Below are positions 1 through 5,946 of a DNA stretch of 11,092 nt, piece by piece. This stretch comes from Anaerolineae bacterium (GTDB taxonomy: Bacteria; Chloroflexota; Anaerolineae; Aggregatilineales; UBA2796): positions 1-11,092 of the forward strand of contig JADZBY010000721.1 in the NCBI GenBank assembly GCA_020851855.1, written 5' to 3'. Every line of letters begins with the position of its first letter. Within the stretch, counting starts at the first letter, position 1. Both the position numbers and the translations under genes were made by a program. The notes beneath the pieces are model-generated. The model had not been told where the DNA came from, did no database searches, and saw nothing but the letters and a program-made list of their open reading frames with translations.

Positions 1-782
1 GCCAGCTCGGCGTTGATCTGGTTGAAGTCGGCCAGCGGGTCCTCGGCGCTGCCGTCGAGCATGTGGACCAGCACGCGGGTGCGCTGGATGTGGCGCAGAA
101 AGGCGTGCCCCAGCCCGACTCCCATGTGCGCGCCCTCGACCAGCCCGGGAATGTCGGCAAAGACGATGTCGCGGTCCCCGACCACCACGACGCCCAGGTT
201 CGGCTCCAGCGTGGTGAACGGGTAGTCCGCGATTTTCGGCCTGGCATTGCTGATCACGGACAGAAGCGTCGATTTGCCCGCATTCGGCACGCCGACAATG
301 CCCACATCCGCGATGAGGCGCAACTCCAGCAGCAGCCAGCGTTCTTCGCCCGGCTCGCCACGTTCGGCCATGCGCGGGGCCTGGTTCGTGCTGGTGGCGT
401 AGTGCTGGTTGCCGCGCCCACCGCGCCCGCCCTTGGCCACCACGATTTCCTGACCCGGCAGGACAAGGTCAGCGATCAGCTCGCGCGTATTGCCGTCGCG
501 CACCAGCGTGCCCGCCGGGACCTCGATGCGCAAATCGTCGGCGCTTGCTCCGCTGCGGTTCACGATGCCGCCCGGCTTGCCGTCGTCCGCGATATAGCGC
601 TTCGTGAAGGTGAACGGGTACAGCGTATTCAGATGGCGCGTGGCGACCAGAACCACCGAGCCGCCGCGCCCGCCATCGCCGCCATCCGGCCCGCCGCGAT
701 TGACGTACTTCTCGCGGCGGAAGTGCACCAGGCCATCCCCGCCGCGCCCGCTGCGCACGTAGATTTTCGCTTCGTCGATCAT
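1..782 (-). CDS. obgE: GTPase Obg (CgtA), N-terminal 260 codons, cut by window edge
   Basis: Obg is a conserved GTPase that binds the 50S subunit and acts in late ribosome assembly and stress control. Translation from the ATG at 782 begins MIDEAKIYVRSGRGGDGLVHF and continues through the glycine-rich Obg fold (about residues 1-158, with runs such as NRGGPDGGDGGRGG). The G domain follows: G1/P-loop GVPNAGKST at 164-172, switch I with YPFTTLEP, and G3 DIPG at 210-213. The NKxD and SAK motifs and the C-terminal domain lie beyond base 1. The start is supported by GGAG (792-789) six bases upstream and by the exact family N-terminus. The usual partners rplU and rpmA are not upstream; instead there is an intergenic RNA-like region and tRNA-Ser. 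No decay is visible in the part present. Identification is close to certain. Confidence 0.97.
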   Translation of the reverse strand, partial: MIDEAKIYVRSGRGGDGLVHFRREKYVNRGGPDGGDGGRGGSVVLVATRHLNTLYPFTFTKRYIADDGKPGGIVNRSGASADDLRIEVPAGTLVRDGNTRELIADLVLPGQEIVVAKGGRGGRGNQHYATSTNQAPRMAERGEPGEERWLLLELRLIADVGIVGVPNAGKSTLLSVISNARPKIADYPFTTLEPNLGVVVVGDRDIVFADIPGLVEGAHMGVGLGHAFLRHIQRTRVLVHMLDGSAEDPLADFNQINAEL

Positions 783-868
783 CCTGCTCTCCGTCCCATC
801 TCCGCCCATCACGCGGCGCGGTGCACGTTAATCTTTGCTCATCTTCGCCGTTTTGCCGCCCAAGATGG

Positions 869-897
869 TTGACTCCGCCCGCCACCTGTGCGATACT
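869..897 (+). promoter_or_regulatory. Sigma70-type promoter for the intergenic small RNA
   Basis: TTGACT (869-874) and GATACT (892-897) are separated by exactly 17 bases, giving 5/6 and 4/6 matches to the -35 and -10 consensus in a GC-rich context. Transcription would start near 903-905 and read into the hairpins, the small ORF and the terminator at 1079-1114. No plus-strand gene other than this unit lies between here and 1917, so the promoter has no other obvious purpose. Confidence 0.6.
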
Positions 898-905
898 CGC
901 ACTAT

Positions 906-941
906 CGGCGGCGAGTGACCCCTTTCACTCCGCAACCGCCG
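906..941 (+). other. Hairpin 1 of the small RNA
   Basis: CGGCGG (906-911) pairs with CCGCCG (936-941), and inside it GAGTGA (913-918) pairs with TCACTC (925-930) around the six-base loop CCCCTT. The segment 918-930 (ACCCCTTTCACTC) is also nearly complementary to 981-994 (GAGTGAAAGGAGGT), so opening this hairpin would free a sequence able to mask the ribosome-binding site. Confidence 0.5.
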
Positions 942-944
942 GGC

Positions 945-961
945 AGGCAGTACGACTGCCT
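945..961 (+). other. Hairpin 2 of the small RNA
   Basis: A perfect 6-bp stem, AGGCAG (945-950) with CTGCCT (956-961), around the five-base loop TACGA. It sits between hairpin 1 and the Shine-Dalgarno segment and may act as a spacer or protein-binding element. Its role is unknown. Confidence 0.45.
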
Positions 962-984
962 CCGTGACGTGATCGTTTACGAGT

Positions 985-1001
985 GAAAGGAGGTGATCCA
1001 G
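985..1001 (+). promoter_or_regulatory. Extended Shine-Dalgarno, 17-nt complement of the 16S rRNA tail
   Basis: GAAAGGAGGTGATCCAG is the exact reverse complement of the near-universal bacterial 16S 3' end CTGGATCACCTCCTTTC. Ordinary sites use 4-8 of these bases; here the whole tail can pair. GGAGG ends eight bases before the TTG at 1002, which is correct spacing for initiation. The same segment can pair instead with 918-930 upstream or 1031-1042 downstream, so its exposure could be switched. Confidence 0.65.
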
Positions 1002-1055
1002 TTGGTCGGCATACGTTCGACTAGCGCTGTGGTTCACCTCCTCACCGAAGAGTGA
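1002..1055 (+). CDS. 17-codon small ORF (possible leader peptide)
   Basis: Starting at TTG, the frame reads (M)VGIRSTSAVVHLLTEE and ends at TGA 1053-1055. It is supported by an exceptionally complete Shine-Dalgarno at correct spacing, an upstream promoter and a downstream terminator, not by any homology I recognise. Codons 9-14 overlap hairpin 3 and the anti-Shine-Dalgarno segment 1031-1042, so a translating ribosome would disrupt both structures. That is the behaviour of leader peptides in attenuators, yet no gene follows the terminator on this strand before 1917. The peptide may be functional, the ORF may be only a ribosome-loading device, or the frame may be coincidental. Confidence 0.35.
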   Translation: MVGIRSTSAVVHLLTEE

Positions 1056-1073
1056 GTGAGAGAACCACAGCGC
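1024..1073 (+). other. Hairpin 3: 12-bp perfect inverted repeat within the small ORF
   Basis: GCGCTGTGGTTC (1024-1035) and GAACCACAGCGC (1062-1073) are perfect complements separated by 26 bases. Inside them CTCAC (1041-1045) can pair with GTGAG (1052-1056). The left arm and loop contain GGTTCACCTCCT (1031-1042), which can alternatively pair with the Shine-Dalgarno at 988-999 in 11 of 12 positions. Forming hairpin 3 therefore competes with masking of the ribosome-binding site. Confidence 0.6.
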
Positions 1074-1078
1074 GAACG

Positions 1079-1114
1079 AAAGGCCCCCGTCGGGATGACG
1101 AGGGCCTTTTGTTT
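1079..1114 (+). terminator. Intrinsic terminator, possibly bidirectional
   Basis: A 13-position stem (1079-1091 with 1097-1109, a single C-A mismatch at 1087/1101) closes on the loop GGGAT and is followed by TTTTGTTT (1107-1114). It ends the plus-strand small RNA. Read on the minus strand the same stem is followed by TTTCGTT, so it may also end the tadA/tRNA-Ser transcript before obg, with a weaker U tract. Confidence 0.8.
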
Positions 1115-1136
1115 CGTCCTGGACCTGCTCAGTCTG

Positions 1137-1223
1137 CGGAGGGGGTGGGATTCGAACCCACGGTGGGCTTGCACCCACAACGCTTTTCGAGAGCGCCCCG
1201 ATCAACCACTCTGGCACCCCTCC
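1137..1223 (-). tRNA. serX: tRNA-Ser (anticodon CGA)
   Basis: An 87-nt class II tRNA decoding UCG. The 7-bp acceptor stem pairs GGAGGGG (1223-1217) with CCCCTCC (1144-1138), with discriminator G at 1137. The anticodon loop CTCGAAA places CGA at 1189-1187. A long variable arm (GTGGG/CCCAC stem) and a T arm with GTGGG-TTCGAAT-CCCAC are present. The 3' CCA is not encoded. It lies 36 bases after the tadA stop with no convincing promoter of its own, so co-transcription and processing are likely. The symbol is generic. Confidence 0.96.
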
Positions 1224-1259
1224 AATGTAGGTTGTCCGTGTCCGACCGACCGCCCTAGT

Positions 1260-1724
1260 TTAGTGCCTTTGCCCTGCCGCCCGCAACTTTGCGAAAAAGC
1301 CCACGAGCAGTGCGGCGGATTCGGCAGCCAGCACGCCCCGCGTCACGTTCACGCGGTGGTTCAGGCGCGGATGGGCCAGGATGTCCATCACGCTGCCGCC
1401 CGCGCCCGCCTTCGGGTCGTCTGCGCCGTAGACCAGCCGGGGCAGCCGGGCCAGCACCATCGCCGCAGCGCACATGGCGCACGGCTCCAGCGTGCAGTAC
1501 AGCGTCACACCGTCCAGCCGCCAGTGGCGCACCGCGCGCGATGCGTCGCGCAGGGCGACCATCTCGGCGTGCGCCGTCGGGTCGCGGTCGATCTCGCGCC
1601 GGTTGCGGCCCCGCCCGATGACGCGCCCCTCGAAGACGGCAATCGCCCCTACCGGCACATCGTCGTGCAGCGGCGCAAGGGCAGCCTCTTCGAGCGCCAG
1701 ACGCATCCAGGCGTCGTCGTCCAT
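1260..1724 (-). CDS. tadA: tRNA-specific adenosine deaminase TadA
   Basis: TadA deaminates A34 to inosine in tRNA-Arg(ACG), allowing one tRNA to read CGU, CGC and CGA. It is a cytoplasmic zinc enzyme of the CDA fold. The 154-residue product carries the zinc/catalytic HAE motif at 52-54 (H52, catalytic E54) and PCAMC at 81-85 (C82 and C85 as zinc ligands), plus the typical VPVGAIAV strand at 23-30. Its length is normal for the family. The frame is open back to 1829, but a promoter at 1732-1760 predicts transcription from about the A of the ATG at 1724. MDDDAWMRLALEEA is a typical TadA N-terminus, so I chose this start. No Shine-Dalgarno precedes it, consistent with a leaderless mRNA. tRNA-Ser follows 36 bases after the stop, a neighbourhood also known from Firmicutes. 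Confidence 0.95.
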   Translation of the reverse strand: MDDDAWMRLALEEAALAPLHDDVPVGAIAVFEGRVIGRGRNRREIDRDPTAHAEMVALRDASRAVRHWRLDGVTLYCTLEPCAMCAAAMVLARLPRLVYGADDPKAGAGGSVMDILAHPRLNHRVNVTRGVLAAESAALLVGFFAKLRAAGQRH

Positions 1725-1731
1725 GCCGGCA

Positions 1732-1760
1732 AGTATAACAGGCGCGGCGCGAACTGTGAA
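1732..1760 (-). promoter_or_regulatory. Promoter of tadA (leaderless start)
   Basis: On the minus strand TTCACA (1760-1755) and TATACT (1737-1732) are 17 bases apart and each matches its sigma70 hexamer in 5 of 6 positions. Seven bases separate the -10 box from the ATG at 1724, so initiation should fall on or next to the start codon. This both explains the missing Shine-Dalgarno and fixes the tadA start. Confidence 0.7.
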
Positions 1761-1811
1761 TAGGGAGATTGGCCGGGCCTCTCCCCGCAAATCGCGCCGC
1801 CGCCCCGCCCG

Positions 1812-1820
1812 TGGTATACT
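1812..1820 (+). promoter_or_regulatory. Extended -10 promoter of the exonuclease-helicase gene
   Basis: TGGTATACT fits the extended -10 pattern TGnTATAAT with one mismatch. No convincing -35 box stands 17 bases upstream, as is common for extended -10 promoters. Transcription would start near 1827, leaving a leader of about 90 bases before 1917. It diverges from the tadA promoter within the same gap. Confidence 0.5.
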
Positions 1821-1916
1821 TTTCCGCACTCCACTCGACAGCTTTTTTGACCGTGTGCGCCTGTAGAAAGCCTTTTCGCATCCCGTTCAGCATTACCCGC
1901 CGCACGCGCGGCTAGA

Positions 1917-4751
1917 ATGGAACGTCCCTTGCGCGGCCCCCTCATCTCACTGGACCTGGAAACGACCGGCCTGGACCCCGCCGACGCGCAGATCATGGAG
2001 ATCGGCGCGGTGCGCTTCAAGGATGGCGAAATCCTGGAGACGTACTCCACGCTGGTCGATCCCGGCGTGCCCATCCCGCAGCGTGTGACGGACATCACCG
2101 GCATCACGAAAGAAGACCTGCTCGGCGCGCCGCGACTGGCGGATGTGCTGCCCGCACTGGTCGAGTTCGTGGGCGACTCGCCCATCGTCGGGCACAACGT
2201 CGACTTTGACCTGCGCTTCCTGTACAAGCAAAACGTATTGACCGACAATCTGTCCATCGACACCTACGAACTGGCGTCGGCGCTGCTGCCCACGACGGCG
2301 CGTTACAACCTGGGCGCGCTGATGCAGGTCATGGACATTGCGCTGATCGGCATGCGCCACCGCGCGCTGGCCGATGCGCTGGGCACGGCAAAGTTGTATA
2401 CGGCGCTCTGGAACCGGCTTTTGCAGCGCACGCCGGTCGAGCTGGTCCACGAGATCGCCGCGCTGGCCAGACAGGTCCCGGAGTGGGGCGGGCGGCTGCC
2501 CTTTGAAGCGGCCAGCCGTGCCCGCGAAGGGGAGCGCGTCGCCCGCGAGGACGTGGCGCTGCGCGGCCTGCGCACGCCGGTGACGCCTTCGGAGCCGCTC
2601 CGGCCCATGCCCGCCGCGCCGGACGCCGCCGAGCGACGCGCGGTGTTGGCGCACATGGGCATCACCGACCCGGCGGTGGTCGGGCTGGCCGAGGCCGTCG
2701 CCGGAGCGCTCGACGGTGGGCAGAAGGCCCTGATCGAAGCGCCCGCCGATGACCTGACGCCCGGTTATCTCGTCGCGGCGGGATTATGGGCGGCGCACCA
2801 CGGCGAGCGCGTCGTGATCTCCACCGGCGGCCCACGCGCCCGCAAGCGCCTCTTGGACGAGCACCTGCCCGCCCTGCAGCGCGCGCTTGGCCCGGAAAGG
2901 CCGGTGCGCGCCGCCGTGTTGCGCGAGCGTGGCGCGTACCTGTGCCCGGCGCGGCTGGCCATGTTGCGCCGCCAGCGCGCTGCCAGCGTGGAAGAGCTGC
3001 GCGTTCTGGCCAAGACGCTGGTCTGGCTGGCCGAAGGCGGCGATCACGGCGCGGGCGAGCAGCTTTCCATCCGTGGGCCGGGCGAATTTGCCGCCTGGGC
3101 GCGCCTGAGCGCCGCTGCCGAAGGCTGCCCCATCTCCCGCTGCGAGACGCAGCAGGGCGGCATCTGCCCGCTGTTCCGCGCCCGGCGCGCTGCCCAGGAT
3201 GCGCACCTCGTCATCGTCGAGCACGGCCTGTTGTTGCCCGATGCGACCAGCCACGATCCGATCCTGCCCGATTACCGGCGCGTGATCGTGGACGAGGCGA
3301 ATCTGCTCGAAGACCTGACCACCGACGCGCAGCACATCCGGCTGGACGCGATGAGCATCCGCCGCCGCGCCGCCGAAGTAGGCACGCCGGACCGGGGCGT
3401 ACTGGCCGAAGTGCTGGCCGAAACCGGCGCCGCGCTGCCCGCCGCCGACTTTGAGCAGTTCGCAGGCGGCGTGGGCATCGTCGCGCAGGCCGCCGAGCAG
3501 ATGGCGCACCACGCCGACGCCTTTTTCGCGGCGATGGGCGCGTTTGTGCAGACCATGATCGACCCGCGCGGCCTGGATTTCGTCCTTCAGGTGCGGCTCA
3601 ATGCGGAAAACCGGGGGCGACGCGCTTTCGGACAGGTGCACGCGGCGTGGGGCACGTTCAGCCAGTTCACCGGGGCGCTCGGCGGCAAATCCGGCGCGCT
3701 GGCCCAGGTGGTCAAGCGTCTGCGCCTGTACCGCGACCGTTACAACCTGCCGGCGCTGGACAACGCCATCAGCGCTCTGCAGGGCATCGCCCGCGACCTG
3801 GAGCACGTGCACCGCTGGCTGGGCGACGCGATCAGCGGCGCAAACGAGGCGCTGGTGTACTGGGCGGAAGTCAGCCCCGACCGCATGGACCGCCTGACGC
3901 TGCACAGCGCGCCGCTGCGGCCCGGCGATGCGCTGTCCGAGCGGGTGTGGGCGCACGCCGACAGCGCGGTGCTGCTCGGCTCGGCGCTGCGGGCGGGCAG
4001 CGGCTTTGAATACCTGCAAGGGCGGCTCGGCGCGGACAAATTCGCGCGGGAAGTGGTCGCCGCTCAGCCTGAACCGGCGCAAACGGCAGAATCCGCGCAG
4101 GCATCCGAGTCTGACGGGTTGCTGGTCTACCTGCCCGTGGATATGCCGGAGCCGAACGACCGCGACAGCTATCAGCGGGCCGTGTCGCGCGCCATCATCG
4201 AGCTTGGCGCGGCGATTCCCGACCGCATCCTGGCGCTCTTCACGAGCATGACGCAGTTGCGCGGCTCGTCGCAGCATATCGCGCTGCGGCTTAAGCTTGG
4301 CGACAACCCGATCCCCACCTTCGACCAGTCGGACGGCAGGAGCGCCGGCGCACTGCTGGAAGGCTTTCTCGCCGCGCCGCGCGGCGTATTGCTCGGCGTG
4401 CGCGGCCACTGGGAAGACGCCGAGTTCGCCGCCGACGACCTGGGCGTGCTGATCGTCGTGCGCCTGCCCTTCGCCGTGCCCAGCGAGCCGATCATCGCCG
4501 CGCGCACCGAGGCCAGCGACGACGGCTTCAACCACTTCACCCTGCCCCACGCCGTGCTGCGCTTCCGGGCGTCGTTGGCCCGTTTTGCGCAGGGCAGAAC
4601 GCGGCGCGGCGTGGTAGTCATCCTCGACCGGCGCATGACCAGCAAGACTTACGGCCAGTTCTTCATCGAGAATCTGCCCGCCAGCACGGTCCGGCGCGGC
4701 GAATTGGACGATCTGGCGGGCGCAGCGGCGGCGTGGTTGGCGGGGGCGTGA
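1917..4751 (+). CDS. DnaQ-type 3'-5' exonuclease fused to a degenerate DinG-like helicase
   Basis: This 944-residue protein has the layout of Gram-positive DinG: an N-terminal DEDDh exonuclease (about 8-170) and a C-terminal XPD/DinG-type superfamily 2 helicase. All five nuclease residues are visible: D13 and E15 in LDLETTG, D98 in GHNVDFD, and H148 and D153 in HRALAD. The helicase keeps four candidate [4Fe-4S] cysteines (C343, C404, C409, C417), an LFTSMTQLR motif (774-782) and VVVILDRR (899-906). The Walker A loop, where GTGTGKS is expected, reads PADDLTP (276-282). Walker B is DEAN (459-462) rather than DEAH. Motif VI lacks its glutamine and second arginine (ASLARFAQ, 885-892). I infer an active single-strand nuclease with an ATPase-dead, DNA-binding body, probably for DNA repair. 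No Shine-Dalgarno is evident. The start fits the domain boundary and an upstream promoter. Confidence 0.9.
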   Translation: MERPLRGPLISLDLETTGLDPADAQIMEIGAVRFKDGEILETYSTLVDPGVPIPQRVTDITGITKEDLLGAPRLADVLPALVEFVGDSPIVGHNVDFDLRFLYKQNVLTDNLSIDTYELASALLPTTARYNLGALMQVMDIALIGMRHRALADALGTAKLYTALWNRLLQRTPVELVHEIAALARQVPEWGGRLPFEAASRAREGERVAREDVALRGLRTPVTPSEPLRPMPAAPDAAERRAVLAHMGITDPAVVGLAEAVAGALDGGQKALIEAPADDLTPGYLVAAGLWAAHHGERVVISTGGPRARKRLLDEHLPALQRALGPERPVRAAVLRERGAYLCPARLAMLRRQRAASVEELRVLAKTLVWLAEGGDHGAGEQLSIRGPGEFAAWARLSAAAEGCPISRCETQQGGICPLFRARRAAQDAHLVIVEHGLLLPDATSHDPILPDYRRVIVDEANLLEDLTTDAQHIRLDAMSIRRRAAEVGTPDRGVLAEVLAETGAALPAADFEQFAGGVGIVAQAAEQMAHHADAFFAAMGAFVQTMIDPRGLDFVLQVRLNAENRGRRAFGQVHAAWGTFSQFTGALGGKSGALAQVVKRLRLYRDRYNLPALDNAISALQGIARDLEHVHRWLGDAISGANEALVYWAEVSPDRMDRLTLHSAPLRPGDALSERVWAHADSAVLLGSALRAGSGFEYLQGRLGADKFAREVVAAQPEPAQTAESAQASESDGLLVYLPVDMPEPNDRDSYQRAVSRAIIELGAAIPDRILALFTSMTQLRGSSQHIALRLKLGDNPIPTFDQSDGRSAGALLEGFLAAPRGVLLGVRGHWEDAEFAADDLGVLIVVRLPFAVPSEPIIAARTEASDDGFNHFTLPHAVLRFRASLARFAQGRTRRGVVVILDRRMTSKTYGQFFIENLPASTVRRGELDDLAGAAAAWLAGA

Positions 4752-4766
4752 TCTGTGCAGTACATT
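4737..4766 (+). promoter_or_regulatory. Possible promoter of the alpha/beta hydrolase gene
   Basis: TTGGCG (4737-4742) and TACATT (4761-4766) are 18 bases apart, each a 4/6 match. It overlaps the end of the preceding gene and would give a leader of about 55 bases. It is a weak candidate; readthrough from the exonuclease gene is equally possible. Confidence 0.3.
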
Positions 4767-4796
4767 CTGACACGAATTGGTCGCGTTGTTGCGCCT

Positions 4797-4814
4797 TTTG
4801 CACCCTTTGCACCC
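4797..4814 (+). repeat. Tandem TTTGCACCC repeat, with a third copy at 5904-5912
   Basis: Two perfect 9-base units, TTTGCACCC, lie back to back (4797-4805, 4806-4814) just before the hydrolase Shine-Dalgarno. The longer string CCCTTTGCACCC (4803-4814) recurs identically at 5901-5912, right after the hydrolase stop, so the gene is flanked by 12-bp direct repeats. They may be operator sites or the footprint of a past insertion. Confidence 0.6.
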
Positions 4815-4827
4815 TGGAGAGTCACCG

Positions 4828-5889
4828 ATGTCTGTCCCCACCCTGCCTGGAATCACGGCGCGCACGGTCGCCAGCCCGCGCCTGACCACCCGCGTGCTGT
4901 TCAGCGGCCCGGATGACGGCGCGCCGGTCCTCTTTGTGCATGGCAATGCCTCGTCGGCAACGTACTGGGAAGAAATCATGCTGGGGCTGCCGCCGGGCTT
5001 CCGGGGCATCGCGCCCGATCAGCGCGGCTACGGAGACGCCGACCGCGCCGAGCGCATCGACGCCACGCGCGGCGTGGGCGATTTCGCCGACGACGCCTGG
5101 GCGCTGCTCGACTATCTCGGCGTCCGGCGCGCGCACCTCGTCGGCCACTCGCTGGGTGGGACGGTCGTGCTGCGCATGATCACCGACGCGCCGGAGCGCG
5201 TCCTGACGGCGACCCTGGTCAATCCCGGCTCGCCGTACGGCTTTGGCGGCTGCAAGGGCCTTGACGGCCAGCCGTGTTACCCGGACTTTGCCGGGTCGGG
5301 CGGCGGCGTGGTCAATCCGGACTTCCCCAAGCTGATGGCCGCCGGGGACCGGGGCGCGGACAACCCGCAGGCCTCGCCGCGCGTGGTGATGAACAGCTTC
5401 TACTGGAAACCGCCCTTCAAACCGGCGCGCGAAGAGGACTTGCTCTCGTCGCTCCTGAGCGAGCACGTCGGGCCGGAGCAGTATCCGGGCGATATGGTCC
5501 CTTCGCCCAACTGGCCGCACGTCGCGCCGGGCGTGTGGGGGCCGATCAACGCCGTGTCGCCCAAGTACGCGGGCGACGTGGAGAAGCTCACCCGGATCGC
5601 GCCCAAACCGCCGATCCTGTGGGTGCGCGGCAGCGACGATCAGATCGTGTCCGACAACTCGCTGTTTGACCTGGGCACTTTGGGGATGCTGGGCGCGGTC
5701 CCCGGCTGGCCGGGCATGGATGTCTACCCGCCGCAGCCGATGGTCGGGCAGGTGCGCGCCTTGCTCGAAAAGTACCGGGCAAACGGCGGCGTTTTTGAGG
5801 AAGTCGTCATCGCGGACACCGGCCACACGCCGTACATCGAGAAGCCGACCGAGTTCAACAGCGCCTTCCACGCCCGGCGGAGGGGATGA
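4828..5889 (+). CDS. Alpha/beta-hydrolase fold enzyme
   Basis: A 353-residue enzyme of the alpha/beta-hydrolase superfamily; the substrate cannot be read from the sequence. The family hallmarks are present: oxyanion HGN at 38-40, DQRGYGDAD at 64-72, nucleophile S108 in GHSLGG, acid D271 (or D270) in RGSDDQIV, and H333 in TGHTPYIEKP. About 130 residues (roughly 135-265) between the nucleophile and acid strands form a large cap, bearing a glycine-rich start and two cysteines (C142, C150). There is no signal peptide, so it should be cytoplasmic. GGAG at 4816-4819 stands eight bases before the ATG at 4828. An upstream in-frame ATG at 4777 lacks this support and adds a poorly conserved 17-residue tail. 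The lipase, esterase, epoxide-hydrolase and haloalkane-dehalogenase subgroups all remain possible. Confidence 0.88.
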   Translation: MSVPTLPGITARTVASPRLTTRVLFSGPDDGAPVLFVHGNASSATYWEEIMLGLPPGFRGIAPDQRGYGDADRAERIDATRGVGDFADDAWALLDYLGVRRAHLVGHSLGGTVVLRMITDAPERVLTATLVNPGSPYGFGGCKGLDGQPCYPDFAGSGGGVVNPDFPKLMAAGDRGADNPQASPRVVMNSFYWKPPFKPAREEDLLSSLLSEHVGPEQYPGDMVPSPNWPHVAPGVWGPINAVSPKYAGDVEKLTRIAPKPPILWVRGSDDQIVSDNSLFDLGTLGMLGAVPGWPGMDVYPPQPMVGQVRALLEKYRANGGVFEEVVIADTGHTPYIEKPTEFNSAFHARRRG

Positions 5890-5900
5890 CGGCGGTCACC

Positions 5901-5912
5901 CCCTTTGCACCC
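5901..5912 (+). repeat. Second copy of the 12-bp CCCTTTGCACCC repeat
   Basis: Identical over 12 bases to 4803-4814 on the other side of the hydrolase gene, in the same orientation, 11 bases after the stop codon. Confidence 0.6.
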
Positions 5913-5915
5913 GTC

Positions 5916-5946
5916 GCGCGCCCGGACCGCTTTTGGCCGGGCGCGC
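5916..5946. terminator. GC-rich perfect hairpin after the hydrolase gene
   Basis: GCGCGCCCGG (5916-5925) and CCGGGCGCGC (5937-5946) are perfect 10-bp complements around an 11-base loop. It probably helps end the hydrolase transcript, but no T tract follows it on either strand, so it is not a classical intrinsic terminator. It also overlaps the -35 region of the next promoter and could serve as a binding site. Confidence 0.4.

Larger units (their letters stand above)
904..1114 (+). ncRNA. Candidate structured small RNA or leader transcript, about 210 nt
   Basis: Bounded by a 17-bp-spaced promoter and an intrinsic terminator, this stretch forms a complete short transcription unit divergent from obg and opposed to tRNA-Ser. 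In order it contains hairpin 1 (906-941), hairpin 2 (945-961), a 17-nt match to the complement of the expected 16S rRNA 3' end (985-1001), a 17-codon ORF (1002-1055), hairpin 3 (1024-1073) and the terminator. Several segments can pair in mutually exclusive ways, which is typical of attenuators and regulatory RNAs. I recognise no known RNA family. It could be a small mRNA for the peptide, a ribosome-binding regulatory RNA, or both. The minus-strand reading frame across it (828-1217) starts inside the tRNA and looks spurious. Transcription is inferred, not shown. Confidence 0.55.

Noticed and set aside
985..1001. Fragment of a 16S rRNA gene on the minus strand
   Set aside because: Only the last 17 bases match. 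The expected upstream helix 45 sequence is missing, and the plus-strand reading as a Shine-Dalgarno with a correctly spaced start codon explains it better.
828..1217. Minus-strand open frame of 129 codons across the tRNA and intergenic region
   Set aside because: It starts inside tRNA-Ser, and its N-terminus (MPEWLIGALSKSVVG) is the familiar false translation of a class II tRNA. The rest is proline/arginine-rich with no domain.
1847..1852. TTGACC as a -35 box for the exonuclease gene
   Set aside because: No acceptable -10 sequence lies 16-18 bases downstream. The extended -10 at 1812-1820 is the better candidate.
2784..5009. Long minus-strand open frame opposite the exonuclease-helicase gene
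   Set aside because: It is an antisense shadow caused by GC-rich codon bias. The product is Arg/Gln/His-rich without domains, while the plus strand has clear family motifs.
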